The notes below the pieces were generated by a model. That model had not been told where the DNA came from. It was given only the letters and a program-made list of their open reading frames with translations, and did not search any database. Positions 16,896 to 25,545 of a DNA stretch of 64,000 nt are shown here, piece by piece. A program made the translations under genes and the position numbers. The stretch is from assembly GCA_964648465.1 (NCBI GenBank), contig CAZYMU010000002.1, positions 66,578 to 130,577 on the forward strand, read 5' to 3'. Source of the DNA: Aminicenans sp964648465 (lineage in GTDB: Bacteria; Acidobacteriota; Aminicenantia; Aminicenantales; Aminicenantaceae). The first letter of the stretch is position 1, and each line of letters opens with the position of its first letter.

Positions 16896-17930
16896 CTAAA
16901 TCTTTTTTCGTATCTCTTCCAGGCTTTTTTCAAAAGGAGACCGGGCAATTCCTTTCTCAGTTATTATAGCTGAAATGAGCTTTGCTGGCGTTACATCAAA
17001 GGCAGGATTGCGCACCTCTATATGAGGAAGTGAAATACGGCAGTCCCTGATATTCCTTACTTCACTGGGATTTCTTTCTTCGATAGGAATCTCACTTCCA
17101 TTTGGAAGGTCAAAATCAACAGTATTTAAAGGAGCAGCAATATAGAAAGGAAGACTGTGCTCTTTGGCTAACACAGCCAGAGAATATGTCCCAATCTTAT
17201 TTGCCGTATCCCCATTACGAGCAATCCTATCTGCCCCTGTTATAACTGATGAAATCGCCCCTTTTTGCATGAAGTAACCGGCCATGTTATCGGTTATTAA
17301 AATCACAGGAATATTATCTTTATCCAGCTCCCAGCATGTTAGTCTTGCCCCTTGAAGAAATGGCCTGGTCTCATCTGCATAGACAGTTATGTCTTTCCCC
17401 TCATGAAAGGCTGCACGGATAACCCCAAGCGCAGTCCCGTAGCCCGCCGTTGCCAGGGCTCCGGCATTGCAGTGCGTAAGGACGGATTGGCCGTCTTTTA
17501 TCAGCTCTTTCCCCCAAAAACCGATCCTCTTATTGGTTTTGATGTCATCATCTTCGATTGACAGAGCTTTTTTCAGCATAATTTCTTTAAGTTCAGAGAG
17601 ACTAAGGTTACGGTTTTTTAAAAATGTCTCTTTCATACGTTCGAGGGCCCAGAAAAGGTTGCGTGCAGTTGGCCGTGTTTTCTCGAGGCGCTGATAGATT
17701 CGTTTGAATTCTTCATCGAGGTTGGCCTTCTCATCAATGTTCATTACACCGATGGCCACTCCAAAGGCAGCAGCTACTCCTATAGCTGGAGCCCCTCGGA
17801 TAACCATGTTTTCTATAGCCTCGGCAACCTCGTTAAAGTCCGTGCATTTTACATAGACTTCTTCATCAGGAAGTTTTCTCTGGTCTATCATAATGACTTT
17901 ATCTTTTTCCCATTGAATCGTTGGCAGCAT
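16896..17930 (-). CDS. mtnA: S-methyl-5-thioribose-1-phosphate isomerase
   Basis: MtnA converts methylthioribose-1-phosphate to methylthioribulose-1-phosphate in methionine salvage. The 344-residue sequence has RGAPAIGVAAAFGV near the N-terminus, the catalytic Cys in LTHCNAGALATAGYGTALG, and the catalytic Asp in ITGADRIARNGDTANKIGTY. These distinguish MtnA from the related eIF2B subunits. GAGGT lies about 6 nt before the ATG. It follows the TPR lipoprotein by 3 nt and precedes tsaD by 4 nt, so all four genes form one operon. No other methionine-salvage gene is in the window. Confidence 0.95.
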   Translation of the reverse strand: MLPTIQWEKDKVIMIDQRKLPDEEVYVKCTDFNEVAEAIENMVIRGAPAIGVAAAFGVAIGVMNIDEKANLDEEFKRIYQRLEKTRPTARNLFWALERMKETFLKNRNLSLSELKEIMLKKALSIEDDDIKTNKRIGFWGKELIKDGQSVLTHCNAGALATAGYGTALGVIRAAFHEGKDITVYADETRPFLQGARLTCWELDKDNIPVILITDNMAGYFMQKGAISSVITGADRIARNGDTANKIGTYSLAVLAKEHSLPFYIAAPLNTVDFDLPNGSEIPIEERNPSEVRNIRDCRISLPHIEVRNPAFDVTPAKLISAIITEKGIARSPFEKSLEEIRKKI

Positions 17931-17933
17931 TCT

Positions 17934-18779
17934 CTACCTCTTTTTCCAGCTAGGAGTCTCAGGTCCTTCCCAGTTCCACTTTTCCATCCATTTAAGATAG
18001 AGGGAATTAAAGTATTCCCAATCTTTGGGGGATAATTCTTCTTTCAATTTGCGATGGCAAAAGATGATCTGATTATCATTATCTCTCAGTATCTTTTCTG
18101 TTGGAAGCCCGAGTTCTTTCGCCATAACGGCCTCTTCAAAGCTCTTCCTGTAGTCTTCAATATGGCTGTATACTTGAGATTGGATATAATGATAGAAACC
18201 GCAGCTCAGGTCCTTGTTTGTAAGCTTTTCAGCAGTCTTGAGAAGATCTGCCAGTATTTTCCCCCGTTCTTTGCCTTTTTTCGGGAGCGCTTTTTTTAAC
18301 ATGATATCTGAATATCTTTGGGAAGCTAAAAGGCAGACTTGTTTAAAATTTGACCTGTTTAATAGATAAACATAGATCTTTAAACAGGAGTCTTCAAGGC
18401 CGGTTTCCTGAAGTGAGACCCCCAGCCCATAGAGTGAAAGCTGTTTAGCCCAGTCTTCTCCCTTTTCAAAACCGTATGAGAAGGCTTGCAAAAAACTTTC
18501 CTCGGCTTCCACCAATAACTCCAGGTTGAGTTCCGCCATTCCTTTTAACATATAGGCCTGGGCAGACGGATGTTTTGCCACTTCTAGTTTCGCTTCAATC
18601 AGCGCTCTTTTGAAATAAGCCAGAGATTTTTCTTCTTTATAGACGCGGGAGAGTTTTTCTCCTTGGGTATAATAAAACTTGGCTTCTCTAAGATGGGAAA
18701 CACATGAAGAAAGAAGAAAAAAGCATATCAGAATATACAGTAATGCTGCAGTCTTTGCTGGACGAAATCGGCTGTTCAT
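17934..18779 (-). CDS. TPR-like lipoprotein of unknown function
   Basis: A 281-residue protein with a lipoprotein signal: hydrophobic segment then LLSSC, with the lipidated Cys at about residue 26. The rest is alpha-helical with degenerate tetratricopeptide-like repeats (for example AREAKFYYTQGEKLSRVYKEEKSLAYFKRALIEAK and the segments after residue 65). It would sit on a membrane facing the periplasm. Its start overlaps the stop of the upstream unknown gene as ATGA, so the two are translationally coupled and may act together. No specific family recognised. Confidence 0.7.
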   Translation of the reverse strand: MNSRFRPAKTAALLYILICFFLLSSCVSHLREAKFYYTQGEKLSRVYKEEKSLAYFKRALIEAKLEVAKHPSAQAYMLKGMAELNLELLVEAEESFLQAFSYGFEKGEDWAKQLSLYGLGVSLQETGLEDSCLKIYVYLLNRSNFKQVCLLASQRYSDIMLKKALPKKGKERGKILADLLKTAEKLTNKDLSCGFYHYIQSQVYSHIEDYRKSFEEAVMAKELGLPTEKILRDNDNQIIFCHRKLKEELSPKDWEYFNSLYLKWMEKWNWEGPETPSWKKR

Positions 18780-19357
18780 TTCTCTTGATTATTTTTTTTT
18801 ACAAGTTCTTTTACAGCTTTCTGAACATCTTTGCGGGAAAATAAGTCGGAACCAATTGATACCATCTCATCGGCAAATGTCTTCAAGCCTTCAAGAAGCC
18901 TCGTTTTTGCTTGGATTGTTTCAACATCTTCTCTGGCTTGACTGACTTTTGCATCGAATTCTTTAACGATTTTTCTAAATTCTCCGGTTTTCAGCTCTTG
19001 ATGGAAAAAGGCCGAAAGGAAGGGGTCCTCAAGACCAATAACTGGGTAAAGGCGGCTGAAAGCCTGCCTTAATGTACTAAAATCCCTTCTTTTAATCTCA
19101 TCTCTGTATGCCTTATCCAGAGCAGGATTATTTTTAAAAAAACTATAAATAAATTCCTCAGACTTTACCTCTATAATTCCCGGGTCTGGCCAGACTTTCC
19201 ATGAAAAAATATTCTCTTTCCACTCTTTTGTTCTTTTTATTGCCCAGCTCAAAGAAGAAGAAAGAAGAGGAAAATATAGATAGCTTTTATTAGGCAGGAA
19301 TTCTGAGAGCAGCTCAACGGCACTGCTGAGAATTGTCTCGGCAGGGGATTTTTTCAT
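18776..19357 (-). CDS. Hypothetical protein, first gene of the mtnA-tsaD operon
   Basis: A 193-residue soluble, mostly helical protein without signal peptide or membrane segment. Its C-terminal half (KEFDAKVSQAREDVETIQAKTRLLEG onward) looks coiled-coil. I recognise no family. The ATG at 19357 has no ribosome-binding site; instead TATATT ends 8 nt upstream with TTTACT 17 bp before that, the leaderless geometry seen at several other genes here. The overlap with the lipoprotein gene indicates coupled expression with a periplasmic partner although this protein appears cytoplasmic. Confidence 0.65.
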   Translation of the reverse strand: MKKSPAETILSSAVELLSEFLPNKSYLYFPLLSSSLSWAIKRTKEWKENIFSWKVWPDPGIIEVKSEEFIYSFFKNNPALDKAYRDEIKRRDFSTLRQAFSRLYPVIGLEDPFLSAFFHQELKTGEFRKIVKEFDAKVSQAREDVETIQAKTRLLEGLKTFADEMVSIGSDLFSRKDVQKAVKELVKKNNQEK

Positions 19358-19365
19358 TTTTCTAT

Positions 19366-19394
19366 AATATAATCATTAACTTAAAAAGAGTAAA
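19366..19394 (-). promoter_or_regulatory. Promoter of the hypothetical-lipoprotein-mtnA-tsaD operon, leaderless geometry
   Basis: Minus strand TTTACT (19394-19389), 17-bp spacer, TATATT (19371-19366), ending 8 nt before the ATG. The -35 and the following run (GACTTTACTCTTTTT) are identical to the tRNA-Leu promoter at 25393-25421. Confidence 0.6.
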
Positions 19395-19564
19395 GTCTAA
19401 TATGATTTAAATGATTTTAAAGCAGACAATCTGATATTTTGACTGACTGATTAGCAAGAGGATGAACAAGCAGAGCAGTGTTTGAGACTTGACTTTTAGG
19501 CTGGACTAAAGTAATTTTTATGATAGAAAGATACAAGACATAATAAGTCCTCAAGGAGATTTAA

Positions 19565-19765
19565 ATGTTTTTATTTGGACCGGTTGGACCGACGGAACTT
19601 CTTCTCATTGTCCTGATCATTGTAATCATTTTTGGTGCTCGGAAACTGCCAGAATTGGGAAAATCCATGGGAGAGGGCATAAAGAATTTTAAGAAATCTA
19701 TAAGCTCGAAGGAAAAGGATGAAGAGCTCCCTCCCGATAAGCCAAAACCTCCTGATAAGGAATGA
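19565..19765 (+). CDS. tatA: Sec-independent protein translocase TatA/E
   Basis: A 66-residue TatA-type subunit of the twin-arginine translocase. The N-terminal FGPVGPTELLLIVLIIVIIFGARKLPELG gives the short membrane helix, the FGARKLPELG hinge, and then an amphipathic helix (KSMGEGIKNFKKS). The C-terminus is a short charged, proline-rich tail. It oligomerises to form the export pore for folded proteins such as the Tat-signal protein at 14.5-15.7 kb. AAGGAG precedes the ATG by about 7 nt. Its stop overlaps the following methyltransferase (ATGA). tatC and tatB are not adjacent. Confidence 0.92.
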   Translation: MFLFGPVGPTELLLIVLIIVIIFGARKLPELGKSMGEGIKNFKKSISSKEKDEELPPDKPKPPDKE

Positions 19766-20862
19766 TGAAACGCATCATTGAGAAACTTACTCTGCAGAGA
19801 AAAGAGAAAGAAGGGGATTTTGAGAAAAAGCTAGAAAGTGTCAAAAAAGAGTTTGATGATTTTTACGATGTAAAAAACGTTCTCAAACTCCAGGATCTTA
19901 TCTCCCGCCTCGAAGAAATTATTCTTTCACTATTTGACCTTATCCGGATTCAGGCTGAACTTGTCGATGCAAAGGATCGAGAGTGGGATGCTCTTGGAAG
20001 CAACCATGTGGGTATGATTTTTAAAAGCATGGAATGGCGGGTGGATAAGTTGGCCGCTGAGTACAAGGATGCAAACCTCCTGATGAAAAAGTTCATTCTT
20101 CTTAAAGAAAAGTTGAATCGACTGCTTGCCACCTTGGAAAAAAGTAATGTTCCTACGCAGGATCAAGTCAAGGATGTTCTTGTCCCTTTGGAGGACTGGC
20201 GGTATGCAGGATTTGAAAATCGTTATAGAGGTTCAGAAGAAGAGGTTAAAAAACAGCAGAGAGATTATGTCCAGTTTTTTAAAGGAAAGGGGAAAGTTCT
20301 GGATTTGGGCTGCGGCCGCGGCGAGTTTATAGAGCTTCTTGAAGAAAATGGAATAGAATGTGAAGGCATCGATGTAAACGACCAGATGATTAGCATTTGC
20401 CGTGATAAAGGCTTTAAATGTAATAAAACTGACATCTTGGAAAAGCTAACTTCCTGTCCTGATAATTCACTAGCAGGTATATTTTCATCCCAGGTCATAG
20501 AGCATTTAGCACCCTCATATTTGAGAAGAATGATAGAGATTGCTTATTTCAAGATGGCTTCGCCAGGTTATATTGTTCTTGAAACAATAAATCCGACCTC
20601 TGTTTTTGCCCTTGTTCAGATTTATTTTTTGGACATAACACATCAGAAGCCAATCCATCCGCAGACGCTTAAGTTCTTACTCGAAAGCGCTGGGTTTGAA
20701 GATGTTGAGATTAAATATTCCGCCCCACTGGAGCAGGAGAAACTGCAAGTACTACCCGGTGCGGATGAGATTATATCTGTTCAGAATAAAAACATAGATA
20801 ATTTAAATAAGTTGCTCTATTCCCCACCAAACTATGCAGCCATTGGGCAAAAAAAGAACTAA
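19762..20862 (+). CDS. Class I SAM-dependent methyltransferase with N-terminal coiled coil
   Basis: A 366-residue protein in two parts. Residues 1-140 are charged and helical, predicted coiled coil (TLQRKEKEGDFEKKLESV onward). Residues about 165-366 form a Rossmann methyltransferase with motif I VLDLGCGRGEF (near residue 180), motif II VNDQM and post-motif SQVIEHLAP. The layout recalls envelope-polysaccharide methyltransferases that cap or regulate chains, but that is only inference. The start codon overlaps the tatA stop by 4 nt. No glycosyltransferase adjoins it. Confidence 0.75.
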   Translation: MMKRIIEKLTLQRKEKEGDFEKKLESVKKEFDDFYDVKNVLKLQDLISRLEEIILSLFDLIRIQAELVDAKDREWDALGSNHVGMIFKSMEWRVDKLAAEYKDANLLMKKFILLKEKLNRLLATLEKSNVPTQDQVKDVLVPLEDWRYAGFENRYRGSEEEVKKQQRDYVQFFKGKGKVLDLGCGRGEFIELLEENGIECEGIDVNDQMISICRDKGFKCNKTDILEKLTSCPDNSLAGIFSSQVIEHLAPSYLRRMIEIAYFKMASPGYIVLETINPTSVFALVQIYFLDITHQKPIHPQTLKFLLESAGFEDVEIKYSAPLEQEKLQVLPGADEIISVQNKNIDNLNKLLYSPPNYAAIGQKKN

Positions 20863-20949
20863 CTTCATATTTATTAATCATTTCTGATGGCCCGTCCCCA
20901 TTATCAATGTTATCACTGATGGTTCCTGTTATCAAAGCCTGTTATAAAA

Positions 20950-20971
20950 GGTACCTGGTACCATTTTTTAT
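20950..20971 (+). repeat. GGTACC-T-GGTACC palindrome with T-run
   Basis: An odd palindrome followed by ATTTTTT, 88 nt after the methyltransferase stop. It could act as a weak intrinsic terminator, or be a REP-like relic. GGCCCGTCCCC 60 nt upstream (20888) recurs at 30376. Confidence 0.4.
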
Positions 20972-21103
20972 TAGGCAACTTGTAAAAAATTTGTATTATT
21001 GCTAGTATTATTAGCCAGATAGCATAACTGAAAAGAGGAATAATTTCAATATAAGAGTAATAAGCTCAATATAAATAAGAAAGGTGAGAAAAGGAGACAC
21101 GAA

Positions 21104-24100
21104 GTGATGAAAAAATTAATCAGGAGTTTTTTTCTTATATATCTTCTAATCTTCTTGAGCTCAATGGCTGCTGCACAAAGACAAACTGGATGCATAAAAG
21201 GAAAAATTGCTGATGTTGAAGGATTTCCTTTACCTGGTGCCTCTGTTTATATTGATTCGCCAAGCTTGTTAAACATTCAGACTTACACGACATCAGCTTC
21301 AGGAAAGATCAATTTTCATGCCCTACCTCCAGGACGGTATAAAATCACTGTTGATATGCCTGGATTTAAGACAGTCAATATAGAGAACATCATCATTCGA
21401 ATAGGGATGACACTTTATATTGATGTTGCTATGGAAATGACAATAATCGAGGAAGAAATTCCATTTAAAATTACATCTCCTATGTTGGATTCAGAATCCG
21501 CAAAAATAGCCATAGTTATTGAAGATGACCTTTTAGAAAAAATTCCCTTTAGAAGAGATTTGCACGATATTACCAACTCTGCTGCTGGTGTTATATCGGA
21601 TTACGCATCCTATTCTCAAGCCCATATTATTCACGGCTCAACAACAAGAGGAAACGTCTATGCTTTGGATGGTGCGAAGATGAATGATCCGGTAGGAATG
21701 AGTCTTCTCAACAACATCAATTTTGATGCCATTGAGGAAGTGGAATTGGAAACAGGAGCTCATCCTGCAGATGTTGGCAATATAGATGGCGGATTTATCA
21801 ATGTTGTCACAAAATCGGGGAGCAATGGATTTAGCGGAGGAGCTACTATTTACCATACTAATGATAAAATTGCCAAACAATTATATTCTGAAGATGAAAT
21901 AGCTAATCTGGAAACCTCTCCTGCTCCAATGGATAAAAGTCTGTGGGATGTTTCATTTTCCTTGGGAGGTTCGATATTAGAAGATATGCTTTGGTTTTTC
22001 ACCAATATCCGAATGATAAACCAGTCCAGTACAACTTCCTTTATTCCGTGGAAAGATCCCCAAGGTAATAATCAGAAGGAATATTATTGGGACAATAAGG
22101 ATAAATTGGGATTTTTCAAGTTGACATTCCAGTATCTTTCGAAATTTAGAGTGACGGGCTTGTTTAACTTTGCTGATTGCTATCAACCTGCACACGCATT
22201 TAATCTTGACTGGAACCTCACTGAAGAGGCAACGCGCATCCTGGATAATGCAAGGAATTACAGTGCCATTGGAATTTTAAATTATTCATTTAATCAAGAT
22301 ACATTTCTTGACTTGAAAGGAGGGTACATAGTCAACAACTCTCCTTTACTCTTGAATGAAGAAGCAAGTAATAACCCGAGGTATTATGATGAAAGCTCCG
22401 GATATATTTGGGGGAGCGGAATGTTCAATGAGGTTCAACGCCGAAAGAGGCTGCAGGCCGATATGTCCATAACTCGAGTTCAAGATGATTTATTTGGAGT
22501 TGACCACGAGTTCAAAGCAGGCGGAGAGTATGAATACTGCTTTGGAGAATGGAACGTGTGGAAGGATGACAATTTAATGATCCACTACAACAACGGAGAT
22601 CCCTACTTCTTTAGTATGGCCGAATCCCCTGTGACCGGAAGCACAGTTGGTAAAGGAAAGGTCTCTTTTTTTACTGTAGGAAAACTTGAAAGCGAATTGA
22701 AGCCAAGAAATGAGCTTAGAAGAATTGCTTTTTTTGTCCAGGATTCGATGTGTTTTGGGAGGAGGTTGACTCTAAATCTTGGGATCAGATTTGACAGAAG
22801 CGTAACAAATCAACTTCCTAGTGTTACAAAAGAAAGTGGTAACCCGGTCTCTCTTAAAATTGGAGAAGAATTAATTGAACCAACAGCAGGGATAAACCCT
22901 TTTGCTGAACACATGATTTTAGCATGGGATGATGTAATAGTTTGGAATGCCTGGTCTCCACGCATAAGCTTAATATTTGATGTTTTTGGGGAAGGGAAAA
23001 CACTTTTTAAGGCTTCTTTTTCTCGTTATAAAGAATATCTGATGCTCCAGTATGCATATGATTTAAATCCATTTTATAGTGGCCGCTCTCATCAATTCTT
23101 CTGGTATGATGAAAACATGGATGGCAATGTCGATGTTGATGATACCTACGTCTCGTATGCTGAAAATTATCGTCTATATGCAGAGGGTAATTATAATAAA
23201 AGGATAGACCCTGAAATCGATTCTCCATATACTGACGAATATATAATCGGACTTCAGAATGAGCTGTTTAATGATTTTTCTATTAAAATAAATTATATAT
23301 ACAGAAACAAAAAGGGCATTTTTGAGAATGTTCCTTATGACCCTGACCTGGATTTGGAATGGTATGAAATCAACAAGGATACTGAATCATATTGGGTGCC
23401 ATTCCATACTTTTGTTCCAGAGGTCGATGATTTTCCGGACACGAGTGTTTCACTCTATTTTCCGTCTAAAGATTCTCCTCTTTTCTTCGATCGTTTTAAA
23501 AATGTTTCTGAATTAAATAGAAAATATCGTGCATTCGAGTTTGTTTTTAAGAAACGGATGTCAAATAACTGGCAGTTGAATGGCTCTTTAGTTCTAAGTA
23601 AATCAACGGGCAATATTAATTCGGGTTATTACGCGAGTTCGGGAAATACTAATGCAGCAAACAGTCCAAATTACTTCGTCAACAATCCGGGAACTTCTCG
23701 CCTGGACTATGACAGGCCTCTGGCCATAAAGTTGATGGGAACATACGAATTCCCTTATGATTTTTTCCTAAGTTTCTACTTCACTCATGTGAGCGGTACT
23801 CCATGGACAAGAAGTGTAACAGTCATTCCTCCTTCGTCGTGGGTCGAAGAAAACAATACTTATGGCTATTATGTTAATGTTCTTCTTGAGGAGCCCGGCC
23901 TCAGGAGAAACGAAGCCTTTAACAATCTTGATATCAGAATTGAGAAGAAACTCAGTTTTGCCGGATTTAAAAGCATAAATGCTTATATAGATGTTTCCAA
24001 TCTTCTTGGAAACAAATACAAGACGACAATCCGGAACGATGGCGGTTACTGGTTTCCGGAAGAGGAAAATTCTAAAGAGGGGACATATATATTGAGTCCC

Positions 24101-24169
24101 AATTATGATAAAGTTACCTCTCTCTATGGAGTAAGGGTGTTCAGATTTAGTCTTCGTTTCAGTTTCTAA
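21104..24169 (+). CDS. TonB-dependent receptor with carboxypeptidase-like regulatory domain
   Basis: A 1021-residue outer-membrane protein. A signal peptide (residues 1 to about 25, ending AAAQ) is followed by a carboxypeptidase-regulatory-like beta sandwich (residues about 30-105, GKIADVEGFPLPGASVYI and LPPGRYKITVDMPGFK), a plug domain (near 150-245, ALDGAKMNDPVG) and a long beta-barrel ending in an aromatic residue (RFSLRFSF). Proteins of this build are abundant in Acidobacteriota and Aminicenantes and import complex nutrients or serve as oligopeptide/polysaccharide receptors; no partner SusD gene is present. Starts GTG (21104) and ATG (21107) are one codon apart; AAGGAG fits either. Confidence 0.88.
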   Translation: MMKKLIRSFFLIYLLIFLSSMAAAQRQTGCIKGKIADVEGFPLPGASVYIDSPSLLNIQTYTTSASGKINFHALPPGRYKITVDMPGFKTVNIENIIIRIGMTLYIDVAMEMTIIEEEIPFKITSPMLDSESAKIAIVIEDDLLEKIPFRRDLHDITNSAAGVISDYASYSQAHIIHGSTTRGNVYALDGAKMNDPVGMSLLNNINFDAIEEVELETGAHPADVGNIDGGFINVVTKSGSNGFSGGATIYHTNDKIAKQLYSEDEIANLETSPAPMDKSLWDVSFSLGGSILEDMLWFFTNIRMINQSSTTSFIPWKDPQGNNQKEYYWDNKDKLGFFKLTFQYLSKFRVTGLFNFADCYQPAHAFNLDWNLTEEATRILDNARNYSAIGILNYSFNQDTFLDLKGGYIVNNSPLLLNEEASNNPRYYDESSGYIWGSGMFNEVQRRKRLQADMSITRVQDDLFGVDHEFKAGGEYEYCFGEWNVWKDDNLMIHYNNGDPYFFSMAESPVTGSTVGKGKVSFFTVGKLESELKPRNELRRIAFFVQDSMCFGRRLTLNLGIRFDRSVTNQLPSVTKESGNPVSLKIGEELIEPTAGINPFAEHMILAWDDVIVWNAWSPRISLIFDVFGEGKTLFKASFSRYKEYLMLQYAYDLNPFYSGRSHQFFWYDENMDGNVDVDDTYVSYAENYRLYAEGNYNKRIDPEIDSPYTDEYIIGLQNELFNDFSIKINYIYRNKKGIFENVPYDPDLDLEWYEINKDTESYWVPFHTFVPEVDDFPDTSVSLYFPSKDSPLFFDRFKNVSELNRKYRAFEFVFKKRMSNNWQLNGSLVLSKSTGNINSGYYASSGNTNAANSPNYFVNNPGTSRLDYDRPLAIKLMGTYEFPYDFFLSFYFTHVSGTPWTRSVTVIPPSSWVEENNTYGYYVNVLLEEPGLRRNEAFNNLDIRIEKKLSFAGFKSINAYIDVSNLLGNKYKTTIRNDGGYWFPEEENSKEGTYILSPNYDKVTSLYGVRVFRFSLRFSF

Positions 24170-25184
24170 CTTTAAAGGTTAAACCCAAAACTTTTTTCTG
24201 TTCATCTCCTCCTGTCTTGTTTTTAAGGGTTGCAAAAAGTTTGCTTTGCCCCTTAAAAAGCTTATCCACATCCTTTTCTAACACAAAAGGAACTTCAATC
24301 TTGAAATTATTTTCTTTGTTTGCTTCAAGTTCGGTTTCGGCTACTTCGACTTCATAGGAATCTTCATATTCCCACACCAGGTAATCTCCGGCATCGATTA
24401 ATTTGAGATGAAGTTCCAGTGTTGTCTCCAGCTTTTCTTCTTTCTCCTTAAGCCAGATATTTGTCATAGGAACCTCGATGAATATGATGCCCTCGATTCT
24501 TTCTGCATTGACTAAAGTGCTTTTAACATGCCAGGTGAAATTGAAAAACATTTTTTCTCCTTGTATTGTATCCTGCGACCTGGCCTGGGCTGCGTTAAGG
24601 CCCTGCATATATGCAATGTTATAAGAACTGATAGTACTTAGATTGTATGTAACTAACCGGTAAGTCCCTGTGCAGCTAGGATCAACAAAAACAACGGGAA
24701 AGCTTCCGTAATACCAGATCTCCGAACAGCGTCCATAATAGCTGTAACCCAGTGGGTGAACTATCCTATCCATAGGTGGTCCGAAAAGAACATATATACG
24801 TCCACGGTCTGTCCAATATCCATCTTTCCCCTCACCAAAAAAAAGTTCGTTTGCTCTTTCTATCCGGTTAAAATATTCCGTCTTGAACTCGTTTTCTTCT
24901 GTATACGGATCAGGATCCCGGCGTTTCCAGAATTCTTCTTTAAATTTTTCCTTTTCAGAATCCGGAAGATCGAGAAAAATTCTTTCCTCTTTCTTTGTAA
25001 TAATGTATCTGACTTTGGCAAAGAACTCGGCATCTTCGGGGTTGAGCTCTTGTGCTAACTTGTAATAATGATAAGAGCAGGAAAAAAACGAGAGTGCAAG
25101 GCATGAAGTCAATATAAATAGAGCAAACAGCCTAAATAAATATTTCTCAGTCTTTTTTTTATTTAATATAAATGTGCCAGACAT
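24159..25184 (-). CDS. GWxTD-domain lipoprotein
   Basis: A 341-residue protein named for the motif seen here as GYWTDRGRIYVLFGPPMDRI. A hydrophobic signal ends in SFFSC, giving a lipidated Cys. The N-terminal half has the characteristic pattern with KRRDPDPYTEENEFKTEYFNRIERAN before the motif. The family is typical of Acidobacteriota, Aminicenantes and allied phyla; its function is unknown. The start is ATG 25184 (GGAG 8 nt upstream) rather than the in-frame ATG at 25208. Its 3' end overlaps the convergent TonB receptor gene by 11 bp. Confidence 0.85.
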   Translation of the reverse strand: MSGTFILNKKKTEKYLFRLFALFILTSCLALSFFSCSYHYYKLAQELNPEDAEFFAKVRYIITKKEERIFLDLPDSEKEKFKEEFWKRRDPDPYTEENEFKTEYFNRIERANELFFGEGKDGYWTDRGRIYVLFGPPMDRIVHPLGYSYYGRCSEIWYYGSFPVVFVDPSCTGTYRLVTYNLSTISSYNIAYMQGLNAAQARSQDTIQGEKMFFNFTWHVKSTLVNAERIEGIIFIEVPMTNIWLKEKEEKLETTLELHLKLIDAGDYLVWEYEDSYEVEVAETELEANKENNFKIEVPFVLEKDVDKLFKGQSKLFATLKNKTGGDEQKKVLGLTFKVRN

Positions 25185-25272
25185 TTTATTTCTCCTTTTT
25201 TTCAACAAATAACTCCTTACTTACAAATCTATAGTGAGATGAAGATAAATTCAAGTTTTAGGGAGGATGAAA

Positions 25273-25357
25273 TGCGGAAGGTGGGACTCGAACCCACACG
25301 GCTTTTAAGGCCATAAACTCCTGAGGCTTACGCGTCTACCAATTCCGCCACTTCCGC
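25273..25357 (-). tRNA. tRNA-Leu (CAG)
   Basis: Class II tRNA of 85 nt. The acceptor stem GCGGAAG pairs with CTTCCGC, discriminator A. The D arm GGCGGAATTGGTAGACGC is the usual leucine form. The anticodon loop CTCAGGA gives CAG, closed by a 5-bp stem with one G-U. A long variable arm and the GGTTCGAGTCC T-loop follow. The 3' CCA is not encoded. Confidence 0.96.
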
Positions 25358-25392
25358 ACTCGTATTATCCGCGCCTTTCTTCTGGAGCAGGT

Positions 25393-25421
25393 ATTATAAT
25401 CTTACTCGAAAAAAGAGTAAA
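25393..25421 (-). promoter_or_regulatory. tRNA-Leu promoter
   Basis: Minus strand TTTACT (25421-25416), 17-bp spacer, TATAAT (25398-25393), 36 nt before the mature 5' end. The -35 box lies 3 bp from the divergent -35 of the baeRF gene. Confidence 0.7.
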
Positions 25422-25424
25422 GTC

Positions 25425-25453
25425 TTGACAAATCGAAATTCGGTTCTTATCTT
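25425..25453 (+). promoter_or_regulatory. Promoter of baeRF-like gene
   Basis: TTGACA (25425-25430), 17-bp spacer, TATCTT (25448-25453). This predicts an untranslated leader of about 85 nt before the SD-led ATG at 25546. It is divergent from and back-to-back with the tRNA-Leu promoter. Confidence 0.55.
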
Positions 25454-25545
25454 AATGATAAGTGGCAAAAAATTTTCTATCTTCAATATTTCATCAAAAG
25501 TCTTTTTTATCCTGAATTATTTACTTTATATAAAATGGAGGTTAA

